64,000 nucleotides of DNA from Ambrosia x helenae (taxonomy: Eukaryota; Streptophyta; Magnoliopsida; Asterales; Asteraceae), in assembly GCA_030844895.1 (NCBI GenBank), contig CM061226.1, positions 46,942,238 through 47,006,237 of the forward strand, written 5' to 3'. Shown one piece after another: positions 10,654 through 22,686 of this stretch (position 1 is its first letter; every line of letters starts with the position of its first letter). The translations under genes were made by a program, and so were the position numbers. The notes under the pieces are model-generated. The model was not told where the DNA came from, ran no database searches, and was given only the letters and a program-made list of their open reading frames with translations.

Positions 10654-12422
10654 TGACGTGTCTGCTAGTACGCATAATTTAGCGATGAAATAACACACAT
10701 TTCTGCTTTAATATTTATAAAAATGGTTTAGACCTTAATATTAAAACACACACGATAGGGCAAGTGTACCCTGTCATATATGTAGTAATGTACAGATAAG
10801 AACCAGATATCGATCCATGGACATGCGCGGAGCAATGGTACTAAAACTCTATCCCCGATTTACCAGTAGGAAAAGATAGTTTGAAGTTTGTTTATAACTA
10901 GATTAATTCTAAAGTATATAAATAACACAAGTAAGACTCCAAATAAAAAATATAACTATACAAACTATAATATACCAATCCTAGCATGTCATCTACATAT
11001 AATAAGAAATACAGGCGTGTGATCAACATTCCCATTTTTCGACAGTTAGTGTCACTTTCGGGCATCCTAACATGACAACTATACAGAAAGCTAACACGAA
11101 TACACACGTTAACCACTTCAAGTCGTTTATTAGCGAGCAACTGATATGATCTCATGCAAATCTTCTAAAGATAAGTTAGTCATCTGTTAAGAGTTTTCTA
11201 ACCTCACTAATTCAGGAAAGCGATACCGAATACACAATACAGCCACCTAGACTAGCATAAAGTAGAGCATTTCACAACCTATTCCATTTTACCAACTTTG
11301 AACACAAATCTACTAAGATCGCTATTTTTACCAAAATAACTATCAAAGATCATTAACCGTGTCAAAGATCAGTAACAACACCATTAAGCTTTTAAAACCT
11401 TTTTACGTCCCGGTAAACATTTATAATCATGACCCGAGTGACTTTAACCAAACGAATACTCGGTTACAGTTTCATGGCGTAAACTTATTAACAAGTTAAC
11501 TAGTCTACTACTGGACGATTAAACGGACAGTTTTTCAACATGTATCCGCCTAACACATTCGACAATCATCAAAGTCATTCAAACACAACTACAAATCTAA
11601 CAACAATGAAACAAGGTTGCACTATGATCATCAAGATCCAAACATGAAAAACGCCAAATTCATACAAAACATGATTACATCCAAACGATTGTTTTTACTA
11701 CTAACGATTACTAAATATTATCCGTAGACTATAATGTAATACATAAACAACACATACAAGCCAAAATATTCAGATTTGAATCAACTTAAAGTTTTATAGA
11801 TCAAACCATAAATCTTGAATGTGAAGGATTGGATGATGCTAGATGATCCGGATTGAATCCCGAGATTGTTAGACGGCCTTCCAACAACTTTGTTGGTCCA
11901 GAAATCACCCCAAATCGTCTAGAGAAAACCCAATATTTGATCAGTGAGTTTTGCTCTGTTTTTATACAAGTTTCGAAGATGCGCACGGTCGTGCACTTTA
12001 ACTTTACGAGGTGACGTGCAAGCGGGCAAGTGGATTTGAAAATTCCTAGAAATATCTTTGATACCCGCACGGTCGTGCGCTTGGGGTGCACGGTCGTGTG
12101 GGTCTGCTAGTGTCCAAGTAACTCAAGTGCACTGGCTGGTGCACCTGACCGCGCAACTTTGTGTACGAGCAACGTAGACCCGCACGGGTGTGCACAAATC
12201 TTGCACGCCCGTGCACACCTTCCAGACTTGGCTGATTTTGCAAAAACTTTCCGTCTTGTCCGTATTTCGCCCGGTTTCTTCGACTTTGTCTTCGCGGCGC
12301 CGTTTAAGACCTGAAATAAATATATGAAGCGGTTAAGTACCGAATTCGTGCAATTAGGGTCGAAAATGAGTATTTTGGGAGTTTAATCAGGGATTTATAT
12401 ATGTATAATTTAACGTATATCA
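10654..12422 (-). repeat. right (5') LTR of Athila-1, complete (1769 bp)
   Basis: On the plus strand it begins TGACGTG and ends tatatca, so the minus-strand LTR runs TGATATACG to CACGTCA. The left edge is fixed by the PBS, the right edge by matching the left LTR edge at 711. U3 has GCACG/CGTGC dyads (11980-11995, 12064-12097, 12180-12216) and a TATA box near 11960-11968. Confidence 0.88.
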
Positions 12423-14095
12423 ACACCTTTAGGATTATGTTTCTCCTTTTTTAAGGTTATCATTCACATGTCTTGGGGGTTAAGGGTTGTAATTGTTAAG
12501 TCATTTAATAATCACTAAACTAAACTTATATTTAACTGATAACTAAATATTTAAGTTGTCAATAGTATTTATGGATTAGAGTGTTTAACAATCATCGAAG
12601 TTCAGGAAGTGGCTTGGAGTTGTCTAAAGACATAAAACATTAATGCTATAAAAAGATAATCATGATAAGGATAATTTATCTAATTCTCAAAAGTACAAAG
12701 CCGTTTACTTTTTATAGGATTACGTGCAACACTTAATCCTTCGGTACGGAAAGTGAGAGTTAAGAGAGGTTTAAGGGATCCTGGTTAGAGTTTGCCTATA
12801 TTTTAATTTAAGAAGTTAAGTTAGAAAACCCAGTGCTTCAGCGAGTGGTTTTACGGTGGTTTAGGATGTGTCAAAAAGCAGGACCCAAACTTTCCAATAT
12901 ACTACATGACTTGTGTACATCGATGACACTTGTCAATCAGGAGAAGATCGGCTTACGGGTTAGCAGCTCGAAGACACCTTTATAAGGACTCGTGTACATC
13001 CCCTGCACGTAACTCGTTTAGTTGCCAAAACATCATTCCTTATATATTTCTTTACCCATCTCCCAAATTTGAAGGGGCCATTCAAAACTAGTTTTCCACA
13101 TCAAGAATTAAAACTACTACTACTCTTAATTTAATGAGTTTGCTTATCCAAAAAGTACCTAAGACTAGCATGTTTAATAAACCTACTACTTTATCTTTTA
13201 TTTTAAAATAAAACATTTTCTAAAACTATTTTTCTTTTCAAACCCACCGTTTTATTTTCATTCTCAAAACCCGAATAACTAAAGTAATGGAAAGTTGAGT
13301 AGGGGAAAGTGTGTTCTCTGGAATACGATAGTCGGTATTTACCCTAAAAATCTATGCTATGTACGTTAGGTACTTTGCTTGTGTGTTAGTTTTAGTTTTT
13401 AAGTGTTGATGCACTTTCTGTGGACGTCACTGTCGAATAGACTAGGGTTGAGTCTAGGTATAGTGTTACATGAGATTGTGGTGATCCATAAGGGCATTTT
13501 ATGGATCTGACGCATTTGTAAAATATAGGACAATACCAAAGCTAGATTCAACCTATATACACTGGGCGAATGTGGAAGCTTTCCACATTCGACCATTACA
13601 AATGGGCGAATGTGGAAATGCTCCACATTCGACCATTCCAAAGGGGCGAAGGTGGCTTTTGGGTATTGGACTATAAATAGCAATCTCATGTGTTATTGTT
13701 CATTTGGTGATTTGAGTTTGTACTTTGAATGCTCTCAAGGGGGAGGTCATGCCCGACCTCCCCCGGCCTCGAGATAGATGTTTATCCTACTGATGACAGT
13801 GTCTGTAACCGTTTCTGAATTAATACGAATCTGTGATGACTTTGTTATCGTTTGTTTCTGTCTCGTCTCGAATCTCCCGTCTGAAATCGAGTTGTTTTCG
13901 CTTAATCGATCCATGAATTCGGTTCCTAACCGGATTCTCATTAAGTGATTATCCTTTACTTATAAATTTAAAACATGATATAGTTTTAGTAAAACCATAT
14001 TTTTCTTTTCAAAGCCAATATTTTTGGTGTTTTTAACATCTAAGTTTTTGGCACGAGAAAATGATAATTTTTAAACTACAAAAAATGACACACCA
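12423..14095 (+). repeat. 5' LTR remnant of Athila-2, interrupted by a solo LTR
   Basis: From about 12735 on it is clearly related to 27837-28599, apart from the solo LTR inserted at 13404-13940. It ends in cacacca, followed by the same 6-base spacer and PBS as Athila-1. The first ~310 bases do not match the U3 of the right copy. Athila-1 appears to have inserted into this LTR, which would put its beginning outside the window. Confidence 0.7.
13404..13940 (+). mobile_element. solo LTR (537 bp) with perfect 5-bp TSD
   Basis: Begins TGTTGATGCAC and ends GATTCTCA, flanked by ttaag on both sides (13399-13403 and 13941-13945). The homologous right LTR (about 28450) lacks it, giving an empty-site comparison. 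It has a TATA box (tataaatag, about 13671), two hairpins with GAATGTGGA stems just upstream, and a 10-bp GC stem near 13739-13764. The family is not identified. Confidence 0.9.
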
Positions 14096-14101
14096 AGTTT
14101 T

Positions 14102-14119
14102 TGGTGTCGTTGCCAATGA
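14102..14119 (+). promoter_or_regulatory. degenerate tRNA-Asp PBS of Athila-2
   Basis: TGGTGTCGTTGCCAATGA matches the Athila-1 PBS at 13 of 18 positions and follows the LTR end by the identical spacer agtttt. Confidence 0.75.
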
Positions 14120-14651
14120 TGCACAACTAATTTGCTAATGTCCTATTTGAAATCTGATGCTGATTGAGCATGTGCCTTTGGACTTTACTGCAACTCTAGG
14201 GTTAGACCCAACTCTCTTTGAATTCAAACACACCATAGAACTAGCTGATGAAGTAGAAACCCGTACGGTTTAACTAACCATTAGGTATCAATCTTATCAT
14301 CCCAACTATCCTTCGTAGCTCTGACATCATCATGGGCGTGGACGGGTTGTCCAGCCATGAACTTAAATCCTTGGCACGAGATAGTGATTGGAGTCCCTCG
14401 TTCTGGTGGGGGAAATCTTATCTGGCCAGCGACATCGAAACAACGCCAGCGTTGGCACCTCTATTTTAGGATAACTCAGAGCATGTAATCGAAAACTCAA
14501 ACTGAATTTTGGGATGAAATTCTTTTCAACTTGGGATGATGTGACACCCAGAAAATTTTTCGAAATTTTCTGTCACATGACACTCACTTGACGCCAACTT
14601 TACTGGTTACTTACTGAATTTCGGGACAAAATTCTTTTCAAGTTGGGGATG
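14120..14651 (+). pseudogene. Tekay/Del-type (chromovirus) protease fragment and PPT
   Basis: Around 14316-14360 the frame gives DIIMGVDGLSSH, the sequence that joins protease to RT in Tekay elements (Trp is replaced by Gly). It then jumps to the element's 3' end. Two copies of the PPT junction follow: about 14505-14547 and 14626-14668, each with gaattt-ggga-aaattcttttca-cttgggatga then TGTGA. Nearly all of pol is missing. Confidence 0.6.
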
Positions 14652-17459
14652 ATGTGATACCCCGCAATTTCAGGTTCTCACTTTAACTAAACTCTAGTTA
14701 CTTGTAGTTACATTCCTTGCATTCTACTTAACTAGGGTTAGCTAGATAAGTCACATGTTGCACAGTTATAGGTTAATAACTGCATGAAGTAGTAATTCGG
14801 GGAATTACCAAACTATATACATGAGTTGTGAACCCCGGACGTTGGTGAATGGTGAAATTAGATAATTGTGAATTAATTGATTGAGATTGATTGCAATTAC
14901 GTGCTTCTCTGAAACTATGTGCAAACTGTATGTGATTACGTGAACTTGAACCGAACGCGTTAATAAAAATCGTAATGGGTGGACCGTTAGGATGGTTGGG
15001 CTCTTAACACGTGGGGTTACACTTCTTAGGGTCCAAAATAGCGAAAACATCAAAAAAACACGCAGTACAACGGACCAGACCACGCGGAGTGAGCCCGGCT
15101 GTGTGAGTGGCCGCTCACTCAGACCGAGCGGCCGCTCGTAGGGGTCTAACGAAACAAACCCGACTTAAACCACTATTTAAACAATATTAAGCCCCAAGTA
15201 CCCCATAAACTTAACCCTAATCGCCCCTACTGCCTATTTACGAAAATATTAACCTCAAACACCTGCTAAGGCTCAAGAACATCGATCGGGAAGCTTGGAG
15301 AGCAATCGGTTGGTGGTTTTGAAGTGCTTGCGGTATAATATTCAATATCTTATGTTTTAATCTTCTCAAATATGTTTTAAAACATCGTAACCGAGTTTTT
15401 CCAGGTCTGAAACGGTTTCATAAAGATTAAAACTTGTTATTCATAAAGATTGATAGGGTTAAACATGATGTTATGTGATAATGATTGCATGAGTTGCATG
15501 TTATTGATGTTTTAGACTTCTAGGGTTTATGATTGATGATGTTTAACTTGTATCTTGCTAAGTTTTGATCAGGTTAAGTCTTATGGATATGGTAGGATGA
15601 TTGTTAAGTATTATTGATCGATTATATGCGTAGATAATGGTTAAAACTAGGGTTTATGCATGATTTAGAATCTGGACAGAATGATTGGGTCATCTTGCAG
15701 AGGCTGTAACGTGATGTTAAAATACTTGTTTTGATGATTTCCTTGCATGAAAATATCGTACATGGTCTTAGCTTTTCATAATGGGCAAAATCATCTGTTC
15801 TGGACGTCGTTTGATAGGTTTTTGGAATTTTCTTTGATTAAAGGTCATATCAGATTTTCGGATTAGTAACTGGGTCAACTTTAAACAATCATAACTTGAG
15901 TTTTACAATTAATTAAATTATGAAATTTGGGCAGTAGGTCAAAATTGGAATAAATTGGCTTTTCCATGTAGATTCATCCCGTTTTGGATGAATACATAAT
16001 TTTTGGGAATTTTTCTACTAAACTGGTCTGTTATGAGTATTTTCTGGACCTAGCTGTATTGTGTGATTTTTCATAATTTCTGTGCATGGTCTTATCACGA
16101 ACTAAAAATCTGGACTTGTCCGGTAGACCCCCTGGAATATTTAGTACAATTTTGGGAGTCTAATTCACTGGATTACTATTTTTAATAAATTAGTTTACAC
16201 AGCGCATAATCTGTCCTAAAAACGCAGATTATGTAATACACACTTATGTGGCTATTTGGAGTCTTGTATGACTTGTACTTGACATAAACTTGTATGGAAA
16301 CATATAGGAGGTGTATATGAAGTGCATAACTGATGTTAAGTATTGTGTTCACCAACGGGTCCGTAGGGTTTACTTGTGCATTTAGAATCATTAGGTGTCA
16401 CTCACACGGTTTTGAACTTTTAAATGTCTTGGACAAACAGGTCATATGGTGTAATGCTATTGCACATATACTCACTTAGTGACAGATGTAATAGGGAGTC
16501 GGTAGCACATCCTATTTGTGAAGTTTGGATTAATTGCTTGCATCCTAAGGTGAGTTTCACTACTCTTTTCTCAAAATCATGTGTCTTGGGTTTGAGACAA
16601 CTTACTTAACTTTTGCTAGTCAGGTTTGGGACTACTACACATCCCGGGTTTTGGGATGCTATGACTCCTTGTGTGGGTCTGGTTTTGCTAGTTTCACACT
16701 CTGTGTCCTTGATGAACTAAACTGCATTCTATCACGGAAGTCCTTCACTATTTACCGAATGAGTTGTCGGGTTATGGCAAGCGGGTTACTAGTTGATAGC
16801 TCTATTAGGTTAGACAAACCTCACACCGTGCTAGGAGCGGGGCGTGAAATACGACCTTAGATTTTATCATTGTTGATAGGAAATGATGGGAGGCAAAAAC
16901 CAGCTCGCGGGGCGAGTGCATCGTTTGAATAGCAATTCGGTATATCATTGTTTAGTTATCATGAATGGGTTAGCTACCCTTGGCATACGCTGAACTAGTG
17001 GTTCTTGGTTTTGGTTATTGATTACTACTTTTGGGTTTGGGAAACCTAACTGTAGTTCTTGGTTTGGGAAACCTACACCTTTACTTACCTTACTTTGTGA
17101 ACTCACCAACTTTATGTTGACACACGATAGCATGCTTTTGCAAGTCTCTAGGTTCGGAGCACGATAGGACATGCATCATTGTGTCATGGGTTGTGAACAT
17201 TATTTAACTTATTCTTTGCTTTACATTCAATGGTTTTATTTTGGGCGCGTTGTTTTGTGCATGAACTTAAACGATTATGTTTGATTTACGATTCCTCAAC
17301 TAATCTAAACTTTTTGGTTAAATGTTAAAACTATATTTTTGAAAACGAGCTAAATGGTTTGGGCATTTAGAGTCGTTCATATGACTTATGGCTATGGGGA
17401 TCCTGGTATGTCACGCTCCTCGTGGTATAAACTCCGCAGTAGAATTTGAGGGTGTGACA
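14652..17459 (+). repeat. Tekay/Del-type LTR (2.8 kb)
   Basis: Begins TGTGATACCCCGCAATTTC directly after a purine-rich tract (cttttcaagttggggatga) and ends gggtgtgaca at 17459, the standard ends of this lineage. The last 70 bases resemble 63345-63412. No protein-coding ORF; small ORFs inside are chance. The sequence resumes inside the Athila-2 env leader at 17460, so this element probably inserted there. Confidence 0.75.
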
Positions 17460-19788
17460 AACAAAAACCTAGATTTCTAACTGATTAAGCCCAAACCTGA
17501 GCATGGAACTTTAGGGAAATTATTAGGGTAGTGTTAGGAATATAATGGGGTTAAATTTTTGCTAGAATTCTGGCAAGTTTGAAACTCGTTACCTTAGTGC
17601 AGGTGCACGGTCGTGCACACTTAAGTGCATGGGCATTGCGTATTGCTGGACCACCGTTAGAATTTTGTTGTTAATAAGTGAAAGTCAAAGTCAAAGTCAA
17701 CTATATGGGCGCGCACCCTAGGTGCACGGCCGTGCGTGACCTGTAAAAATTAAATAGAACCTTTTAAGTTTCAATTTTAACCAAGTAATGCAGTTTGATT
17801 ACAATTTTGAGGTATTTTGAGTAAAAACCAGTTTAAATAATTAAAACGCAGTTTCTAGAAACTGAACAGATTCTCTTCAAGCATCAGAACCCAAAGAAAA
17901 TGACCCGAACAAAGAATACCATCCATTAGACCCTCACCACCATTAGACCCATTAGTCACAAAGATTTTTGAAGCCACCGGCCCAATCCCAACGGTGTTCA
18001 CCCCTGGCTGTACTTTAATGAACGGGGTGAAGAAAGCAAGGCTCACTGAAGACTCTTCCGGATCATATCCAGACAGTTTGGTGACTACAGGCCGGTATAC
18101 TTTGATGATGTTGAGACAGTGGGACTCTGTTCTAGATACCACAACATCCTCTCACCTCAGTGGCTCAGGCTACTGAAGATTGATGATGTTACATACACAT
18201 AGCTGACTCTCGAGTTCATGGCCTTGTTTGCTTTTTCCCTACCCAAGGGGCCGGATGAGCGTATTACTAATCCTTATGTACGATTCATGATGGGTAGGAT
18301 TTGGTACAAGTTGACACTCGCCGAGTTTGGGGTTAGGTTAGGATTGTATAGGCAGCAGGAGGTCCATTCACCAATCTTCACAAAGAGCCTATTTGACTCG
18401 CCTTCTGACATGGGACCGTCTGACTTCTGGGGGAAAATTTTTGATGCCCGCTACAACCCCCAGAAGCATTAAAGGTCCAGCTTTCGTGAGGCACTACACA
18501 GGTTTCTCCACATGGTGGTTTCGAGGGTGTTGGGTGCATAAGGAACGTACAAGGGGCGTGAACACCTAGTAGATATTCTACCTTTGCACTATCATTGAGA
18601 GCTCCCACTGTAACCTTGCCTACGCTGTCGACGAGTTCTTTACACAATGCTACAAAACTACTGTATAAAGCCAAATTTTCAAGGGCCTGTATATCACCAG
18701 GTTGGCCACTAGTTTGGGGTACTCCACCCCCAAACTCTGGCTAATCTCACTACTGTGGGCCAGGTCTACCCGATTGATATAGGAGTTATGGAGCCTATTG
18801 GGGTCGTGATAAAGATCGGGATAATGTTAAGGCTGGTTGACAACTAGAAGAGGTCGTGGAATTAAAAGGATGCAGTTGAGGCACTACTAGGTGAGACTTA
18901 GGGTATAGTAGCAGCAGGAGCTGCATGAGAAGGAGCAGCAGCCAGGGCACTTCGTTAGGGTGGCCGACAGAGTAAAGGTATCCTTGGGACTGTTTTGGAC
19001 CTGTTGGACACCATTGCTGCAGAGCTATCAGCGTTCAGGGCAGAGTTCACCCACCATATGGCATCAGGAACATGCTCCAGTTCTCGCTCACATGCTCATC
19101 CTTATAGCAGTTATTCTGGTTGATATTTGCAGGTTTTGGTGATGGTTTGTTGGCTGAATGTTGTTGATGCTTTGTTGACTTGAGGCATTATCATTCTTTT
19201 CTTTTCTTTATGTGGTCGTGTGTTTTTATTTGTGTGCGGGATGCACGCTGATTAGGGTTCATGTATGCTTGAAACAGGTTCCACTCGCTGGTGCTTAGGC
19301 ACCCGTACTCTATCCATAGTTTAGTATTTTATCTATTTTGTTTGTTTTATTTTTAGGTTTTAGGACAGGTTGGAGGACAAATTGCTATGATGAGGCCGAA
19401 TTTTTGGTCGTTCTTGCTTGATGACTGTGGGTATCAACCACACGATGGTGGATTCAACAGGACCAGGGGGATTAGTTTTCTCTTGCCTACTTTTCCCATT
19501 TCTATGATTCAAATTTTTGCAAAAATTTTAAGTGTGGGGTGGTCTATTTATGGTGCTTGTCTATATATATTTGGTTGATCATTGTTGTCATGCACTATCG
19601 TCTATACCTCTTAGCTGGTTGATGCCCATAGCACCATTCAAAAATCACATGAGGCAATTAAAAAGTCTGTTATACTTATCAGAGTGGACGCTACTAGGCA
19701 TTTTTTCCGAATGGTTCACACCCAAAGGATAGTCAAAATACGACAATTTTTATAAAATCTAAGAGTTCACCTAATATATATGTAGTGG
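17460..19788 (+). pseudogene. Athila-2 env-like region with leader and trailer
   Basis: 17460-17850 resembles the Athila-1 env leader: T-rich with GCACG/CGTGC dyads (17606-17618, 17722-17736). From about 18050 to 18900 there is a broken env-like ORF: WLRLLKIDDVTY, then FMALFAFSLPKG and FGVRLGLYRQ, matching in order and spacing the Athila-1 blocks that end in LGIY. Stops and shifts are frequent (for example 18157-18180 and 18470). A PPT-like AAGTGTGGGG (19530-19539), preceded by an AT hairpin, follows as in Athila-1. Confidence 0.65.
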
Positions 19789-22681
19789 TGTGACATCCGT
19801 CACCGCATCTTTTATCAAGTTCTCAATTCTAATCCCTTATGTATTATGAAAGTTTCATTTCAAATCCTTGTAGTAATGTAATTTATCGACTAATTTGAAC
19901 CCGAATTTTATTCAATATTCATTACATTCCAATTATTCAAATTCTTAGCTTATCAAACAACGATATTATATTCTTAATAATGATTAATATACAAATATGA
20001 TTTATTTTATAATATATATATATATATATATACATTTATATATGTGTAGAAATTTATATGAATATAGTTTATAAGAAAAAAACACATTTTCTAGTTTTTC
20101 TTTCATATTATTTGCAATGGATTAGAATTAAAACTTTTAGTAAAGTTGGAAGGTTATAAAAGTTGAATGTTTAGTAAACCTTGTTAAAAATGTTAAAGTG
20201 TCTTGTGGTTAGTTTAGTTAATTTTTATAAAGAAAAAGTTAACCAAAACCATAATAAAATTAACAACGTTAAGTTTGAGGGACTAAAATTGACAAAGCCC
20301 GAAACTTTCAAAACCTTCCCTCCTTCTCTCTCCCATCCCGTTCCTGCCAATATTCCGGTCACCGGAATCCATTTCCGGCCACTCCATAAAATGATTTGTG
20401 TTTGTTTTTAATACGTATTTAATATCCCAAATCGTTTCTCCATGAGTTTCTAACCGTTTTGGGTCTTTAAAGCAATAATAATCGGGTTTTAATCGAGTTT
20501 TATCGGACCCCAAAGGTTGGTAACGGCTGGATATTCATTAGTCATTAAAATCCGTTTTTTTTATTAACCTATAAATCGATTACTTATCTTGGTTTCCGGA
20601 ATTTTTACCCACATAAAATCACCATAATATCGTTCCAGTTGAGACATGAAAGCTTGATCCACTGAGTCTAAGTCGCGGCCTGTAAATCTTCAATTTTCTA
20701 GTTTATATTATCATTGTAAGTTCTTTCCATTAATCATGTCGTTTTTCTTTTCTTATCATTCCGACCAATAGCCCTATGATCTTGGTTGAATTCATAGTCG
20801 AATCGATGACCTATTGTATTTGGTTAGGGTTGGGGTTTCTTGGTAGATTTGGGGAAGAAAATGGGAGAGAGTAAATTTATATATAATATTTTCATAAATT
20901 AAATCACAAAGATATATATAATTTGGTGGTTTTATTCTTGCCTTGTCGTTGCTCAAACTCGGGTTCAACTCCTATTGAATACGGGTCTGAACATAATTTT
21001 TTTTATTTATCATTCCTTTATATTTTATAAATAAAATAAATACATAATTCTTGAAATATTCATAATAAATTCATTTTTTATCCAAAAATTATGAAAATTT
21101 AGGTGTAACATCTTGACACCATAAAGAAAATTACCTTATTTTTATTTTCTAGAAAATAAATTATTTTAGTATTTTTATTCATGTAAATTATTTTAATCAT
21201 AATTAATTAATTAAATATTCACTTTAAATGATTTTAATCCCAAAATTTTTGGGAAAAATATTCTTAAACATCAGGAACTTAAATAAAAATTATTTGTCTG
21301 GAAAACATTTATTTTTATTGATTTTTCTATTTTTAATCATTTAAACATGATTTAAATGCATTAAATTAATTTTAATGCAAATAAATTGAGAAAATTATGG
21401 ACAATTTATTTTCACTATTTCTCATAAGAAAGTATATGTTTTTCATAAAAATATTATTTTTGGACCGAATCTTGTATTATTAGTCTTATTTATGTTTAAT
21501 TGGACATAATAAATCATTTATTTATTTATAATATTCAAAATCTGTTTTATAAATATTTTTCTTATAAAACAGAAATAAACCTGTGTCGAAGTCATAATTA
21601 TCATTCAGTTGAATCATTTGAGTAACGCATAAATTATTTTTTCAATAATTATTAATTATTGTAATTATTTGCAATTATAATTAAATTTATTCTTTGTCTT
21701 AATTATTCAAAACACATTTTTTTCTGAATACTCAATTAGTAATATTTATATAGCCATATTATATTCATAGATTTTAATCATACTATTTTGACATACAAAT
21801 ATAATATCAATACAAGCTATCGCAAAATAAAAACCTTAATTCCCCAAATCGCCTTAGCAAACCCTAATGTCTTTGAATCCTAGATACCTTAGACTTTTAG
21901 ACATTTTCCTTATTAGTATTTTTATACGTTATATGTAAAATTCTTCAGAATTCCCATTCTTTAGCTCACAACAACTTAAGTTGGATTTTGATCGCTTTCG
22001 CAAACTGTGAGTATACTTATCCCCTTTTTCATTTTTACACTTTTGGGGTGATTCATGGACACATATTAAACATACACATGCACTTATTCATAAACATTTT
22101 ACATACAATTCTTATACGTGTTATGCTTGAATTCATGTGCTTTATGCTTAAACATAAAACGTTGTATACTTGCAATCATTACAAAATCATTAACTTAGCT
22201 AGCCGACTTTAACAATGGATAACACTATTTGGATTGACAACCCGCCTAATGGAAAGTACCTATGTGTGTGGGAAGTCATAGGTCATTGTTAATTCTTTAA
22301 TCTTTGTCAACATAATAGGTTTGATTTTGGCCCGCATTGTATACTTACGTGTTTTCCATATTTGCATTGAATGAGGCATGACACATGAATTGTAGATCTT
22401 ATTATTTAAACTTATTTTATACGTGCTCACCAACATTATTTATGTTGACAAAATTATTTTCATACATGTTTTAGGTTGATTGTTGAGATATTTCATGTAG
22501 GACATGTGGACTTAGTAAAGACTTAATCAAGACAACGTGTGGAATAGTATTTTTACTTGATGATATCTATAATTCTAACTTAAAGCATTAAATAAAATAT
22601 TTACACTTTAGTACCATGAGCTTTTGAACAATCGTCACTACGTGAAACCTCGGTGTTTCTACCGTCGATTGGGGTGTTACA
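19789..22681 (+). repeat. second large gypsy-type LTR, probably solo
   Basis: Begins TGTGACATCCGTCACCGC and ends gattggggtgttaca. Flanks are agtgg (19784-19788) and agggg (22682-22686), a 5-bp TSD with one mismatch. An alternative start lies at 21104 (TGTAACATCTTGACACC), which pairs better with the TGTTACA end but has a poorer TSD (ttagg). Interior is AT-rich with an AT microsatellite (about 20013-20033) and no coding sequence I can support. Confidence 0.45.
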
Positions 22682-22686
22682 AGGGG

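Larger units (their letters stand above)
1..12422 (-). mobile_element. Athila-type Ty3/gypsy retrotransposon (Athila-1), left end outside window
   Basis: Read on the minus strand the order is: right LTR (10654-12422), a 6-base spacer, a PBS matching tRNA-Asp (10630-10647), gag, protease, RT-RNase H, integrase, a leader with TATA box and intron, an env-like ORF, a polypurine tract (712-722) and the left LTR (711 downward, running out of the window). The extra ORF after integrase, the Asp PBS, the FMDD reverse transcriptase motif and the YNPGWRNHPNF gag motif are typical of the Athila lineage. The element is dead: one gag frameshift, at least four in-frame stops, an integrase deletion and a broken env-like ORF. 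Its right-hand target duplication would be 12423-12427 (acacc); the left one cannot be checked. Confidence 0.93.
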
